In this document: piece after piece, positions 37,450 through 46,159 of the stretch | How the letters are laid out: the number at the start of each line of letters is the position of its first letter | Position numbering within the stretch: the stretch's first letter is position 1 | Origin: an uncultured Eubacteriales bacterium | Lineage (GTDB): Bacteria > Bacillota > Clostridia > Lachnospirales > Lachnospiraceae | Direction: 5' to 3' | DNA: 64,000 nucleotides | Assembly: GCA_900314845.1 (NCBI GenBank) | Contig: OMWV01000016.1 | Location: 1 to 64,000 of the forward strand | The notes under the pieces: model-generated | Database searches by the model: none | What the model was told of the DNA's origin: nothing | Seen by the model: only the letters and a program-made list of their open reading frames with translations | Position numbers and translations under genes: made by a program

Positions 37450-38814
37450 TTACCTGGACATTCTCTTTCTTGCAACAAGCACAACGCCTGCACCGATCAC
37501 AAGGACAGCTCCAAGTACGTAGAAGATTGTGGTACCGATGCCGCCGGTGGAAGGGAGCTCGGTTCCCGCGTTATTTGTTACTGTTGCAGTCTGTACAAGA
37601 TTTCCTTCTGTATAGTCATGTGCTGTAACAGTAAATGTAGAATCAGCTGCCTTGTTGTAACCAGCCGGTACGGTCTTCTCAACAAGGGTATATGTTCCAT
37701 CTGCAAGGCCGGTGAATGCTGTTACAGCACCATTCGCATCAGATTTATACTCTGTAGCATCGTCAATGCTGTCAACCCAGCTTACTACATTATTCTCAAG
37801 CTTATAGTACTTATCTGCACCATCAACAGTCTTCTTTACTACAAAACCTGCGTCTGCAAGAGGCTTTTTATCGCCATCCTGCTTGGTAACAGTAAACTTA
37901 GCATTGTAAACTTCAGTGCTGGACGGCTCAGAAGTTGTACCGGGGTTATTACCATAAGAAACCTTAGCAGTATTCTTTGCGGGTTCTGTCTGAAGAGCAT
38001 CACTTGTAATAGTAGCAGAGTATGTGATAGTGGCTGTTCCTGTAGTACCGTCAGCAAACTTTATCGTAAGAGTATCGCCCTCAGCCGGAGTTGTCTCAAT
38101 AGTATATCCTTCAACGCCCGTTACAGCTGCATCGTTATTGTACTGAAGACCTGTTCCCATTGTATCGTGGAATACTACATTTTTAGAACCCTTTCCAAGC
38201 TGAACCGTTGCAGTATAGGTAACTTTTGTGCCTACCTGAGCAAGAGCCTTCTTGCCATTCTCATCAAAACTGCCAGTATCTACAGCAGTGATCTTCTTGT
38301 CAACAGTAGGAACTACGTTCTTATCGTTGACTTTAGCGTTCGGGTTTGTGCTGTCGATTGTGACTGCTGAACCTGTAGAGGTTGTGATGTAGTAATAGCC
38401 ATTTGCTAAGCCGTCTGCAACAGCAGCAGTTGTGCCAGTTGAAGTAACAGTTTTCACCAGATCATCTTCTGTTACATAGCCGGCAATAGCTGCAATAGCC
38501 TCTGCTGTAAGTTCGCCTTTTTCGTCTTTTGCGGTATCCTTTACAGTGACATTTCCTGCAGTATCTACATCAAAATATGTGGACATCGGGGCCTCAAGGG
38601 TTGTTCCCTTTGACAGCTTATAGCTGATAGCTGATCCGTTGCCATCGGCATCAAATACCTTATAGATCTTATAAGTGTTTGTTGTTCCGGACTGAGTTCC
38701 TTCCGGCGGTGTGATTGTGATGGATCCTGTTCCAGCCGCAAATGCGATCGTGCCCATGGCCAGCACTGTTACACATGCTGCGACCAGAGCTAACATTTTC
38801 TTTAATGCTTTCAT
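37450..38814 (-). CDS. Major pilin, isopeptide-forming fimbrial backbone with LPSTG
   Basis: This is the probable shaft subunit of a sortase-assembled pilus. The 454-residue protein has a signal peptide (ending near residue 27), an N-terminal domain with a Lys-containing VVPTVDKKI segment where the pilin motif lysine is expected, and a central domain. A C-terminal Cna_B/SpaA domain (KFTVTKQDGDKKPLADAGFVV) has an E-box-like glutamate in TLVEKTVPAGYN. The cell-wall sorting signal is LPSTG near residue 420, a hydrophobic helix and an RKRMSR tail. GGAAGGAAG precedes the ATG. It lies last in the pilin operon after a structured 227-base gap. Confidence 0.92.
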   Translation of the reverse strand: MKALKKMLALVAACVTVLAMGTIAFAAGTGSITITPPEGTQSGTTNTYKIYKVFDADGNGSAISYKLSKGTTLEAPMSTYFDVDTAGNVTVKDTAKDEKGELTAEAIAAIAGYVTEDDLVKTVTSTGTTAAVADGLANGYYYITTSTGSAVTIDSTNPNAKVNDKNVVPTVDKKITAVDTGSFDENGKKALAQVGTKVTYTATVQLGKGSKNVVFHDTMGTGLQYNNDAAVTGVEGYTIETTPAEGDTLTIKFADGTTGTATITYSATITSDALQTEPAKNTAKVSYGNNPGTTSEPSSTEVYNAKFTVTKQDGDKKPLADAGFVVKKTVDGADKYYKLENNVVSWVDSIDDATEYKSDANGAVTAFTGLADGTYTLVEKTVPAGYNKAADSTFTVTAHDYTEGNLVQTATVTNNAGTELPSTGGIGTTIFYVLGAVLVIGAGVVLVARKRMSR

Positions 38815-39000
38815 TCTTCTTCCTTCCTTTGAAATCTGCCCTTCCCTGATGTTGACTTTCTTGCATACAGGGCAGGTTGCCGAGCTGCGGCGGACCTTGC
38901 CGGCCGCAGTCTGAGTTTATGCCTCCCTGGCATTTCGCCGGTGAAACTGCCCGAAGGGGCATTTTCTAAAGAGACTTTGTCAAGTGGTAAATATATTTCC
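38815..39000 (-). other. Structured leader upstream of the major pilin
   Basis: The 227-base gap after the adhesin gene can fold on the minus strand into three stem-loops: GAAAATGCCC with GGGCAGTTTC (38943-38966), CTGCGGC with GCCGCAG (38885-38909) and CTGCCCTG with a CAGGG/GGGCAG arm (38836-38875). A perfect TTGACA (38979-38984) is present but no good -10 follows. The region may stabilise a processed pilin mRNA or hold a secondary promoter. Confidence 0.45.
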
Positions 39001-39041
39001 AGTTTCAGAAATCGGCGTTAGGATTCGTCGATATTGAGAGG

Positions 39042-42000
39042 CTATTTTATCCTCCTTTCTCCACGCCTCATCCTGAAGCTGTACATCAAAGCGGCTGCTG
39101 CAAGAAGCGCGATTCCGCTTAATGTGTAAGATAATCTGCCGGGACCGCCGGTCTCGGGCAGCTCTACGCCGGGATTGTTGTATATATATACGACGTAAGG
39201 ATTATCAGCAGAAGCTTCCTTAGATGGATCCAGCAGGGCTGCCGTCTGCGGCTTTCCGCCCTGACTGTCCGTCTGCGAATATGTTACACTGCCATCCCCC
39301 ACAGTCACCTTGACTGTGCCGGAGAGTTTATTATAGCCTTCGGGGGCTGTAGTCTCGGTCATGGTGTAGGTTCCGTAGGGAAGACTTCCGCTGTAGACCT
39401 GCCCGTCCTGATCAGAGGTCCAGGTATAGGTCTGCCCGGATTCACCCTCCGGCGCGGTCTTTTCGGTATCAAACACTGCACCGGAAAGGTGCTTTCCTTT
39501 GTCGGTCATATCCAGCTTGATGATCCTGACCGGAGTCTCCGGAATCTTTGTGTTCATTACCGTAACATACGATGCATTTCCCCCCTTCAAGGCCATATGG
39601 GTTCCATTGACCTGAAGGCTTTCGGGATCTGTCGTGTAGCAGAGAGTCACCGTCTTCCCGTTCTTCCACTCGTCACTCATCTTGTATCCATCGGGCGCCT
39701 TTGTCTCCTTCACGGTGTAAGTGCCCCAGGCAGTGCCGGGACTTGATGCCTCTGTCCCCTTCGGCTTAAAGGAATCTGCCGCATGTTTCCAGCTGACCAT
39801 ACCATCATTGCCGGACTCTCCGGTTAGTTTGTAGGTCACCGTTCTGTTGTTTCCCGATCCTTCCAATGAGAACTGTGCTCCGAGAAGAGCATTTCCCTTC
39901 TCATCTGTCTTCTTGATCTGATAGTCGTACAAAAGACCGCGGACATAAGGCTTTTGAAACTGAGCGGTTCCGATGCCTGTATTATTTCCTTTCTTTGTCT
40001 GGTAAGAGAGAGCGGCGCTCTTGTTGACCTCATAGGACTCCTTATCGACAACTTTGCTTTGCATATTGGAGGCACAGCTGTTAAAGCCATCGTCCTGGAC
40101 TTTGAGGCGAACTTTGTATACCAGCTCTGCCACGTTCAGGCTCCAGGTGGTAATTGTGCTTCCGCTTTTCGTCGTCTGCTCCTGCGGATTCTCCTTCATC
40201 ACCGGAGTCCATGTAAGAGTGCCGGTACTGCTGTCGAACGACGGCTCTGAGCTGTAATCCCCGGCGACCGGTCCAAGATACTCGATGTAGTCCCCCATGG
40301 TATCAGTAACACGATCGAGGGAGATAAGCTTCATGATATCCTCATAGATATACTTTTCTGCCTCGGAAGAGAGCCGAACCGTGTTGGAACTGTTCTTTCG
40401 CACAGTGATGCCCATCAGAATATACTTTCCAGAAGAAGTCTTCAGATAAAACGTGACATTGTTGGCCTGCGACCAGTAGAGGCTCACATTCTCGGCAATC
40501 ACATTTCCGCTGCTGTCCTGGATCGTAAAGTTCGCCGAGTTAGGATAACCCGAAGATGAATCCCCGCTCACTCCGACTTTCTGATTTCCGGTCATTGCCT
40601 CCACCACGGTTCCCAAATCTCGATCGTGATAGTTATTTGAGGTTGTCGCCTGGTACTGGGCATACTGCAGATACTCGCTCATAAGAAGTTTGGTGTCGAC
40701 AGACAGATACACATAGAACTCATTTTCCGTTCCCGTCGGGATGACATTCTTCTGCACCCGGACAGCCTGGTAAGAATCATTTCCATAGTTTGTCTTGTTG
40801 TCCGGTCCGTTTCCTTCGTACCCCTGATCTACGACCTGCCAGGAGTTTGCCGCGTTCGGATCAAGGCTGACGGAACTGTTCAGAATACTTCCCTGCTCCG
40901 CCGCAGCCGTTCCGCCTCCTGTGCCGCTTCCGCTGCCATCGGACATGATGGTGAAGTCTGAGAACACGTGCACGGTAAAACTAATGGTGCGGACATTGCT
41001 GTCAAATTTCACACCAGTTATAAATTGTTCTGTCCGGTCTGACTTATTTTTATAGTGCTTGATGCTCTTTGCCTTAGCAAACCAATCCGGAAATTTGTCG
41101 TATGTGATCATCACCTTAAGGTTCAGACTGTTTCCCTTCACCTGCAGGTCATCTGCCAAGACTTCCTGACCGCTGCTGTCCGCAAGATAGATGTGGTATG
41201 CCTGGAGAAGGTTTGCTTCCCCTTCGTAGTCTGCATTCGCTTCTTCCACAACCACATGATAGTCTGATAGTTTCTTAAGCCTTCCGGTATCCTTGACGGA
41301 TACAGTCATTCCATCATCTTTTGCAGGCTTAGCCTCGCTGTCCTCTTCTGAGACATCCGATTTCTCGGTGATTGTAACTGTAAATGTCTCTGTGCTGTTC
41401 AGTTTATTTTTCTTGCTGCCATAGCGATGCGTCAGCGTCACGCTTCCTGCTGCAGCGGCAGTGAGTTTGACGTCCTTCGACTCTGTGTCTGTGATCGCTG
41501 CACATCCCTCCGGATCACAGGTCAGAGACCATTGGTGATATTTTGCGTCAGTTCCAGTCACGGTGACCGTATCTCCCTCAGAGGCAGATACATGCTCTGT
41601 CCCCTTTGTTGCCACGATTCCATACACGGAAAAACTCTTTGCCGTAAATGTCAGCTGACCATCCTTCTGCTCGGCAGGGATAGGCTGGCCCGGGCTCTTA
41701 GCCTTACCCGCGCCGGCTGCCTTTTTCAGGCTGTGTCCGGCCAGAGAACCACCCTGATACCTGGTGTCGGGGAAATGAACCGCATAATAGCTGCATTCGT
41801 CTGAAAGTTCTTCACCTGGATCCAGCTTCACGCTGACCGGATTTTCCGGTTCTATCACAATGCCCTTGTCATCTGTGATCGTGACATCAAAAAGGGCAAG
41901 TACTTCTTTGCTCTCCTCCTCTACTGCGGCAAGAGCCTTTTCCTCGTAGGCCTCATAGGAAGAAACGTCAGGATCGAGCATGACTGCATGGAAGTCCGCC

Positions 42001-42545
42001 CCTCGGGGAAGGGTGTCATCTCCGTATTCTACGGTAAGCTTCAGGTCGGAATCTGTCCCGTCTGCCTTCTTTACATTGACAAGGGCTTTCCCCGCCGGAG
42101 CCATCTCTGTCTCCTTTTCTTCTTTTGTTTCCTGAGCCTGAGCCTTGGGATCCTCTTCCTTTGTTTCCTCTTTCGTCTCAGCCTTAGACTCTTCTTCTTT
42201 TGTTTCCTTTATCTGAGTCTCAGTTTCTTTCTCTTCCTTCGTCTCCGCAGTCTTTGCCTGTGCTTCTTCCTTTATATCTGCCTTTTCTTCTGTTTTCTCT
42301 GCAGACACCTGTTCTTCCTTGGGCGCATTCTCAGCCTCCGGACTCTCGGAGGGCATTTCGTAGCTGATGCCTTCCTTCTGCTCAACGGCCTTGTCATCCT
42401 TTGAAAGAGTTGCCGCCGGCAGGATCAGGAAATTCAGTGTGAGAAATACAGAGAGGGCTGCAGCGGTCCATGTTAGAGTACGCCTTTTTCTGCTCTGCTT
42501 TTTCTTCTGCTGCAGATCCTCTTTGCTGTGATCAAGCATTTTCAT
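39042..42545 (-). CDS. Large LPETG surface adhesin / probable pilus tip protein
   Basis: This 1167-residue wall-anchored protein is probably the adhesive tip or ancillary subunit. An N-terminal basic stretch and membrane-spanning signal (TWTAAALSVFLTLNFLILPA) are followed by a long Glu/Lys/Thr-rich region (about residues 60-155), a repeat module with FDVTITDDKGIVIEPENPVSVKL and an Ig-like domain near 320-400. A large unassigned central region follows, then two Cna_B domains near the end (YQIKKTDEKGNALLGAQFSL; RIIKLDMTDKGKHLSGAVF). LPETGG lies near residue 1129. No von Willebrand A metal site is visible. The start at 42545 is uncertain; 42575 is also possible. Confidence 0.88.
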   Translation of the reverse strand: MKMLDHSKEDLQQKKKQSRKRRTLTWTAAALSVFLTLNFLILPAATLSKDDKAVEQKEGISYEMPSESPEAENAPKEEQVSAEKTEEKADIKEEAQAKTAETKEEKETETQIKETKEEESKAETKEETKEEDPKAQAQETKEEKETEMAPAGKALVNVKKADGTDSDLKLTVEYGDDTLPRGADFHAVMLDPDVSSYEAYEEKALAAVEEESKEVLALFDVTITDDKGIVIEPENPVSVKLDPGEELSDECSYYAVHFPDTRYQGGSLAGHSLKKAAGAGKAKSPGQPIPAEQKDGQLTFTAKSFSVYGIVATKGTEHVSASEGDTVTVTGTDAKYHQWSLTCDPEGCAAITDTESKDVKLTAAAAGSVTLTHRYGSKKNKLNSTETFTVTITEKSDVSEEDSEAKPAKDDGMTVSVKDTGRLKKLSDYHVVVEEANADYEGEANLLQAYHIYLADSSGQEVLADDLQVKGNSLNLKVMITYDKFPDWFAKAKSIKHYKNKSDRTEQFITGVKFDSNVRTISFTVHVFSDFTIMSDGSGSGTGGGTAAAEQGSILNSSVSLDPNAANSWQVVDQGYEGNGPDNKTNYGNDSYQAVRVQKNVIPTGTENEFYVYLSVDTKLLMSEYLQYAQYQATTSNNYHDRDLGTVVEAMTGNQKVGVSGDSSSGYPNSANFTIQDSSGNVIAENVSLYWSQANNVTFYLKTSSGKYILMGITVRKNSSNTVRLSSEAEKYIYEDIMKLISLDRVTDTMGDYIEYLGPVAGDYSSEPSFDSSTGTLTWTPVMKENPQEQTTKSGSTITTWSLNVAELVYKVRLKVQDDGFNSCASNMQSKVVDKESYEVNKSAALSYQTKKGNNTGIGTAQFQKPYVRGLLYDYQIKKTDEKGNALLGAQFSLEGSGNNRTVTYKLTGESGNDGMVSWKHAADSFKPKGTEASSPGTAWGTYTVKETKAPDGYKMSDEWKNGKTVTLCYTTDPESLQVNGTHMALKGGNASYVTVMNTKIPETPVRIIKLDMTDKGKHLSGAVFDTEKTAPEGESGQTYTWTSDQDGQVYSGSLPYGTYTMTETTAPEGYNKLSGTVKVTVGDGSVTYSQTDSQGGKPQTAALLDPSKEASADNPYVVYIYNNPGVELPETGGPGRLSYTLSGIALLAAAALMYSFRMRRGERRIK

Positions 42546-42584
42546 ATCACTCTCTCTCCCTTGTATGTGACGCATCTTACATTT

Positions 42585-43367
42585 TCACTCCTGCCCGTCA
42601 TCAGAAGAAGATCTTCTCCGGATCGCTCCTGCTGCCAGGAAAGCAAGTCCTGCGGCTGCAAAGACCGGTACCGGCCACCAGAGCTGGCCGGTCTGGGGAA
42701 GCTTCTTCCTGGACTTCTCCTCTTTCGTCTCAGGCTCTGTTTCGGTCTCAGATCCGGTCTCCGTCTCTGTTTCCTTCGTCTCGGCCGCCCTGGGCGCCTC
42801 GGGCTTTGGCTCTGCCACGACATTCAGATTTCCCTCTTTGTCCGGTATGGAGGCCAGAAAAGATGTGATCTTTGTGCCCTTGTCGGAGGCCTGTGTCTGG
42901 CGGACAAAGTAAAGACCCGCCGTCAGATCCTCAAATGAGGCCTTGCCGCCTTCTATCTCTTCCTCGGCATCGGGTTTCAGCTTTCCTGCCGCCCCGTCCA
43001 GGGCCTTTGACAGAGAAGGGTTGTTCTCCTCAAGCTCAGCGCTGTCCATATCGGGGATCTTCTGAACCGCTGCCTCGGAGGCAAAGCGGCCTTCCCCGAT
43101 GTCAAATACCTCATCCCCGTCATCATAGACCGCCGGACCGACCAGGTATATAGCAAGCTTCCCGCTCTCCATATCCTTCCTCTGGCTGCCCTCCACATAC
43201 TTAACGTTCAGGGTCAGCGACCCCTTCTGCCCGACAGGGCTGATCCCTGCGAAAGCGCTTATCGTCATGCCCAGGCATAGCAGCGAGGCAGACAGCATTA
43301 TCAAAAATCCTCTGACCGCTTTCCGGGTATGAAAGCTTTCTTTTCTATCTTTCTTTCCATACTTCAT
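42585..43367 (-). CDS. Minor pilin with LPQTG sorting signal
   Basis: This 260-residue wall-anchored protein has a signal peptide (LIMLSASLLCLGMTISAFAG). A globular domain of about 150 residues (SLTLNVKYVEGSQRKDMESG to TAGLYFVRQTQ) resembles the pilus basal or minor subunits of other Clostridia. A Glu/Thr-rich spacer (TETETGSETETEPETKEE) precedes LPQTG near residue 223, a hydrophobic helix and an arginine-rich tail. The ATG at 43367 follows GGGAGAGGAAAG. It is the first gene of the pilin operon. A truncated paralogue with the same leader sequence lies at 46160-46693. Confidence 0.88.
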   Translation of the reverse strand: MKYGKKDRKESFHTRKAVRGFLIMLSASLLCLGMTISAFAGISPVGQKGSLTLNVKYVEGSQRKDMESGKLAIYLVGPAVYDDGDEVFDIGEGRFASEAAVQKIPDMDSAELEENNPSLSKALDGAAGKLKPDAEEEIEGGKASFEDLTAGLYFVRQTQASDKGTKITSFLASIPDKEGNLNVVAEPKPEAPRAAETKETETETGSETETEPETKEEKSRKKLPQTGQLWWPVPVFAAAGLAFLAAGAIRRRSSSDDGQE

Positions 43368-43462
43368 AGATTCTTTCCTCTCCCATAGGGCATCAGGCTC
43401 CCGGATCCACGCCTGATCATCATATTGCATTAGCCCACCCTAACTAAACATAATCATAAGTT

Positions 43463-43491
43463 AGTATAAACGAACCTCTCTATTCATTCAA
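43463..43491 (-). promoter_or_regulatory. Promoter of the pilin operon
   Basis: TTGAAT, exactly 17 bases and TATACT on the minus strand, about 95 bases before the minor pilin start. ACTAAC follows the -10 and GTTAG lies 15 bases further, forming a loose inverted repeat that echoes the operator-like palindrome of the sortase operon. Confidence 0.65.
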
Positions 43492-43557
43492 CCTTATTCG
43501 CGGCTGCCAAGAAAATTTCTCAAATAGCAGCGATCAGCGGGTTATTTCCGATTCAAT

Positions 43558-43611
43558 AAAAAAGAGCAGCTGGATCTGCAAGTCTTCGCAAAAACAGCTG
43601 CTCTTTTTTAT
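43558..43611. terminator. Strong terminator after the sortase operon
   Basis: AAAAAAGAGCAGCT (43558-43571) pairs perfectly with AGCTGCTCTTTTTT (43596-43609), a 14-base-pair stem with T runs on both strands. It separates the sortase operon from the pilin operon promoter. Confidence 0.92.
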
Positions 43612-43627
43612 TTGTTATATAAGGATA

Positions 43628-44260
43628 TCAGGGCTGCGGATCGTATCGGATGCAGCGGACGGCATGTCTGGTCTGCCCGCCCAGGTTGCAGGTAAAAAGG
43701 GTAAGATCCCACCTGTTCTCAACGCCTTTTCCCGATGCGTTCTTGTCATTCTCGACCATCTGCTCGACGGATGTCGGCTGCACGGTCTGGGCATTGCAGA
43801 CCTGATAGCGGTAAACACTGCCGTCGGCAGCGATAAAATCGACCTCCTGCCCTATGCCCAGCCTGACGATCGGAGCAAAATGCTTGAAGTAATTGTGTCC
43901 GCATATGACCATGTCGTCTTTCAGATAGCTGCCGCTGTAGCGGCAGGGGCTGATTTTGAGCCGGTCGTAGTCCCAGTCTGCCAGGACCGGCAGCCGCAGG
44001 GACAGGTCCGGAATCTCGATCTCCCCGATACAGGCATAGCCGTCTATCATCCGGACCGGCATGCCGTCTATCCTCTCCAGGTCCTGCCCGTCGTCAGATT
44101 GGATATCCGACTCCAGTCTGGCAGATATATCCGTGCTCGCCTGCCCGGCCCGGCTGCTGTCCCAGATATTGTAAAGGACCAGAGCGCAGCAGCAGAGCAG
44201 GCAGATAAGACCTGCCAGGATCAGAAATCTCCCGCGGGAGCCTCTCTTCTTAGCTTTCAT
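43628..44260 (-). CDS. Sortase, second of two in the pilus locus
   Basis: This membrane-anchored transpeptidase of 210 residues has one N-terminal membrane helix (FLILAGLICLLCCCALVLYN). Catalytic residues are the histidine in VICGHNYF near residue 122, the cysteine in LTLFTCNLGG near 190 and the arginine in TRHAVRC. It lacks the C-terminal membrane helix and lid of class C pilin polymerases, so it may be the housekeeping-type enzyme that anchors finished pili to the wall. Class B- or D-like assignment is uncertain. It follows the class C sortase by 11 bases. Confidence 0.88.
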   Translation of the reverse strand: MKAKKRGSRGRFLILAGLICLLCCCALVLYNIWDSSRAGQASTDISARLESDIQSDDGQDLERIDGMPVRMIDGYACIGEIEIPDLSLRLPVLADWDYDRLKISPCRYSGSYLKDDMVICGHNYFKHFAPIVRLGIGQEVDFIAADGSVYRYQVCNAQTVQPTSVEQMVENDKNASGKGVENRWDLTLFTCNLGGQTRHAVRCIRYDPQP

Positions 44261-44271
44261 ATGTCATCTGC

Positions 44272-45168
44272 TCACTCCTGCCTGCCTTCTTCTGTATCCT
44301 CTTTCCCGCCAAATTCCTGCTTGATCTCTTCCCATCTTTTCCTTCTCTTCTGGTATCTGCCGATCTGCCTCATCGTCACGATGAAAAATATCAGCAGGAT
44401 AGGAGCACAGGCGAAGGGGATGACATAGGCGCTGTCTATCCTCAGAGCGTCCGCCGTCACAAGGGCATCCCCCTGCTGGCCGGCTGTCCGGTGCCCTCTC
44501 ACCAGGAGACGGTGGGTGTTTATGCCGTAAGGAGTGCATGTCACCAGGGTGCAGTAATCCTTCCCCGGCTCTATGGTCAGATCGCTCAGGTCTGTGGGCT
44601 TCACGATGCGGATCTGGTCACATTCATATGTGATCGTCTGGTTCAGCACCGTCATCGTCCAGGTGTCGCCTTCCTTTATCTTATCGATATCGGTAAAAAG
44701 CCTTGCGGACGGAAGCCCGCGGTGGCCGGACACCACGCAGTGGCTGCCCTTGCCCCCTACCGGCAGGGATGTCCCCGCCAGATGGCCGATGGCCACCTGC
44801 AGGACCTTCTCATCTGTCCCGTGGTAGATGGGAAGCTGCACATTGATCTTTGGTATATTGATATATCCCATGATCCCGTCGTCCGTCAGCTTGAGCTGGC
44901 TCTCGTAATCTGCCTCCTGCTCCCCGGACATCTTCCAGATCATACCGGTCCGGGCCAGCTTTTTATTGTAGTCACTGGCCTTTTTCAGGATCTTCTTGTA
45001 TTCTTTTTCATTCAGCTTTGACACGGAGTCCGCGTAGGACATGACCGCCCGGCTCTGATGGAAACCGTTCCACCAGTCGGAAAATGTCGGGTAGAGCAAA
45101 AGCCCCAGTCCCACTGCGACAACCGCTATCAGGGCCAGCGTGACCCCATGTTTCTTCAGCCACTTCAT
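44272..45168 (-). CDS. Class C (pilin-polymerising) sortase
   Basis: This sortase probably cross-links the pilin subunits encoded downstream. The 298-residue protein has an N-terminal membrane helix (LALIAVVAVGLGLLLYP), the class C start region (TFSDWWNGFHQSRAV), the active-site histidine in VVSGHRGLPSARLFTD near residue 148 and the cysteine and arginine in TLVTCTPYGINTHRLLVRG near 210-225. A second hydrophobic helix near residue 245 (SAYVIPFACAPILLIFFIV) and a basic tail complete the class C pattern. It lies 6 bases after the signal peptidase gene. Confidence 0.93.
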   Translation of the reverse strand: MKWLKKHGVTLALIAVVAVGLGLLLYPTFSDWWNGFHQSRAVMSYADSVSKLNEKEYKKILKKASDYNKKLARTGMIWKMSGEQEADYESQLKLTDDGIMGYINIPKINVQLPIYHGTDEKVLQVAIGHLAGTSLPVGGKGSHCVVSGHRGLPSARLFTDIDKIKEGDTWTMTVLNQTITYECDQIRIVKPTDLSDLTIEPGKDYCTLVTCTPYGINTHRLLVRGHRTAGQQGDALVTADALRIDSAYVIPFACAPILLIFFIVTMRQIGRYQKRRKRWEEIKQEFGGKEDTEEGRQE

Positions 45169-45174
45169 ATCTGA

Positions 45175-45768
45175 TCACTTCACCAGCCCTATCCGGCCAA
45201 GAGGCCAGACTCTGAAGACTACCTTGCCCACGATCTGTTCCTGGGCAATGCAGCCGACCGCCGTGTTCCTGGAGTCTATGGACACAGACCGGTTGTCCCC
45301 CATGACGAAGATCCTGGACTCCGGCACCTGGTAGGGGAGGGTGATATTGGTCTGCCCCAGAGCCTTTTCCTTCAGATAAGGTTCTTCGATCTGTTTATTG
45401 TTGACAAAGACATTGCCGTCCTTGTCTATATCAACCCAGTCGCCCGGCTCCCCTATCACTCTCTTTACGAGAAGGTTGTTGTTATAGTAAAAGGCAATCA
45501 CATCGCCCTGGTCGAAATCCGCGCCCTTGCGGGCGAGCACGATATCCCCCTCTGCCAGATTGTCATTCATGGAATGCCCGTAAATGCGCAGCACCGGGAA
45601 CATGAGCACGGCCACAAGTACGGCCGCTGCCGCCGCCACGATAATGATGGCGATCGTCTGCATGAGCACAGACGCAAAGCTCCTGTGATAGCGCATCCTC
45701 CTCAGTTCATTTTCTATCTGCCCGCTGGCAGGGAGATCGATTTCTCCCCTGTCTTCTTTTCTTCTCAT
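45175..45768 (-). CDS. Type I signal peptidase of the pilus locus
   Basis: This membrane serine protease removes signal peptides. The 197-residue protein has one membrane helix (TIAIIIVAAAAAVLVAVLMF), catalytic serine in YGHSMNDNL near residue 63, catalytic lysine in VKRVIGEPGD near 102 and the MGDNRSVSIDSR box near 157. I start at the ATG at 45768, whose TGATG overlaps the stop of the coiled-coil gene; the longer frame would use TTG. Its place in a sortase operon suggests a dedicated role in pilin maturation, like SipA in other Gram-positive pilus islands. Confidence 0.92.
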   Translation of the reverse strand: MRRKEDRGEIDLPASGQIENELRRMRYHRSFASVLMQTIAIIIVAAAAAVLVAVLMFPVLRIYGHSMNDNLAEGDIVLARKGADFDQGDVIAFYYNNNLLVKRVIGEPGDWVDIDKDGNVFVNNKQIEEPYLKEKALGQTNITLPYQVPESRIFVMGDNRSVSIDSRNTAVGCIAQEQIVGKVVFRVWPLGRIGLVK

Positions 45769-46034
45769 CAACGCTCTTTATCCTGTTCTCCCGCCAGATT
45801 CCGGACGTTATACAGATACTGATCTGCCGCTTTCTGTGCCAGCTCAAAAATATGATTTACACGAAGCGAAGCCTCTGCGATAGAGCCGGCATTCTCCATG
45901 TACAGGTTCCTGTCTCTAAGCTGAACCTGCACCTCTTCCAGTTCCTCCTTAAGCCGCTCATTCTCCTTGGTCTGGATGAGCAAAAGCTCCAGCAGCTCTG
46001 ACTTCTTCAGTTTCCTGAACTCTTTATCTGTCAT
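45768..46034 (-). CDS. Small coiled-coil protein heading the sortase operon
   Basis: This 88-residue protein has no signal or membrane helix. Residues 10-45 form a leucine and glutamate-rich coiled coil (LLELLLIQTKENERLKEEL). A second conserved-looking helix has SIAEASLRVNHIFELAQKAADQYL. The stop overlaps the signal peptidase start by one base, which supports real expression. The function is unknown; it may bind a partner in pilus assembly or regulation. The ribosome site is weak, so the start at 46034 is not certain. Confidence 0.72.
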   Translation of the reverse strand: MTDKEFRKLKKSELLELLLIQTKENERLKEELEEVQVQLRDRNLYMENAGSIAEASLRVNHIFELAQKAADQYLYNVRNLAGEQDKER

Positions 46035-46079
46035 TCTGTCAGGCCTGTTTCCTTTCTCTTCTTATCTACATGCAGCAAT

Positions 46080-46095
46080 GTTAGTACATACTAAC
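46080..46095. promoter_or_regulatory. Operator-like palindrome at the sortase operon start
   Basis: GTTAGTA (46080-46086) and TACTAAC (46089-46095) form a perfect 7-base inverted repeat with a 2-base centre. It lies about 10 bases downstream of the -10, so a bound protein would block transcription. Confidence 0.55.
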
Positions 46096-46105
46096 CTATC
46101 AATCC

Positions 46106-46134
46106 AGTCTACATGATAATAATTATAAAGTCAA
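46106..46134 (-). promoter_or_regulatory. Promoter of the sortase operon
   Basis: TTGACT, exactly 17 bases and TAGACT on the minus strand, about 70 bases before the coiled-coil gene. A direct-repeat element lies upstream and a palindrome downstream. Confidence 0.6.
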
Positions 46135-46159
46135 GTTTACACACGGAAAACATTAATCG

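Noticed and set aside
39042..42545. Von Willebrand A adhesin domain in the large surface protein
   Set aside because: No DxSxS-type metal site could be found by eye.
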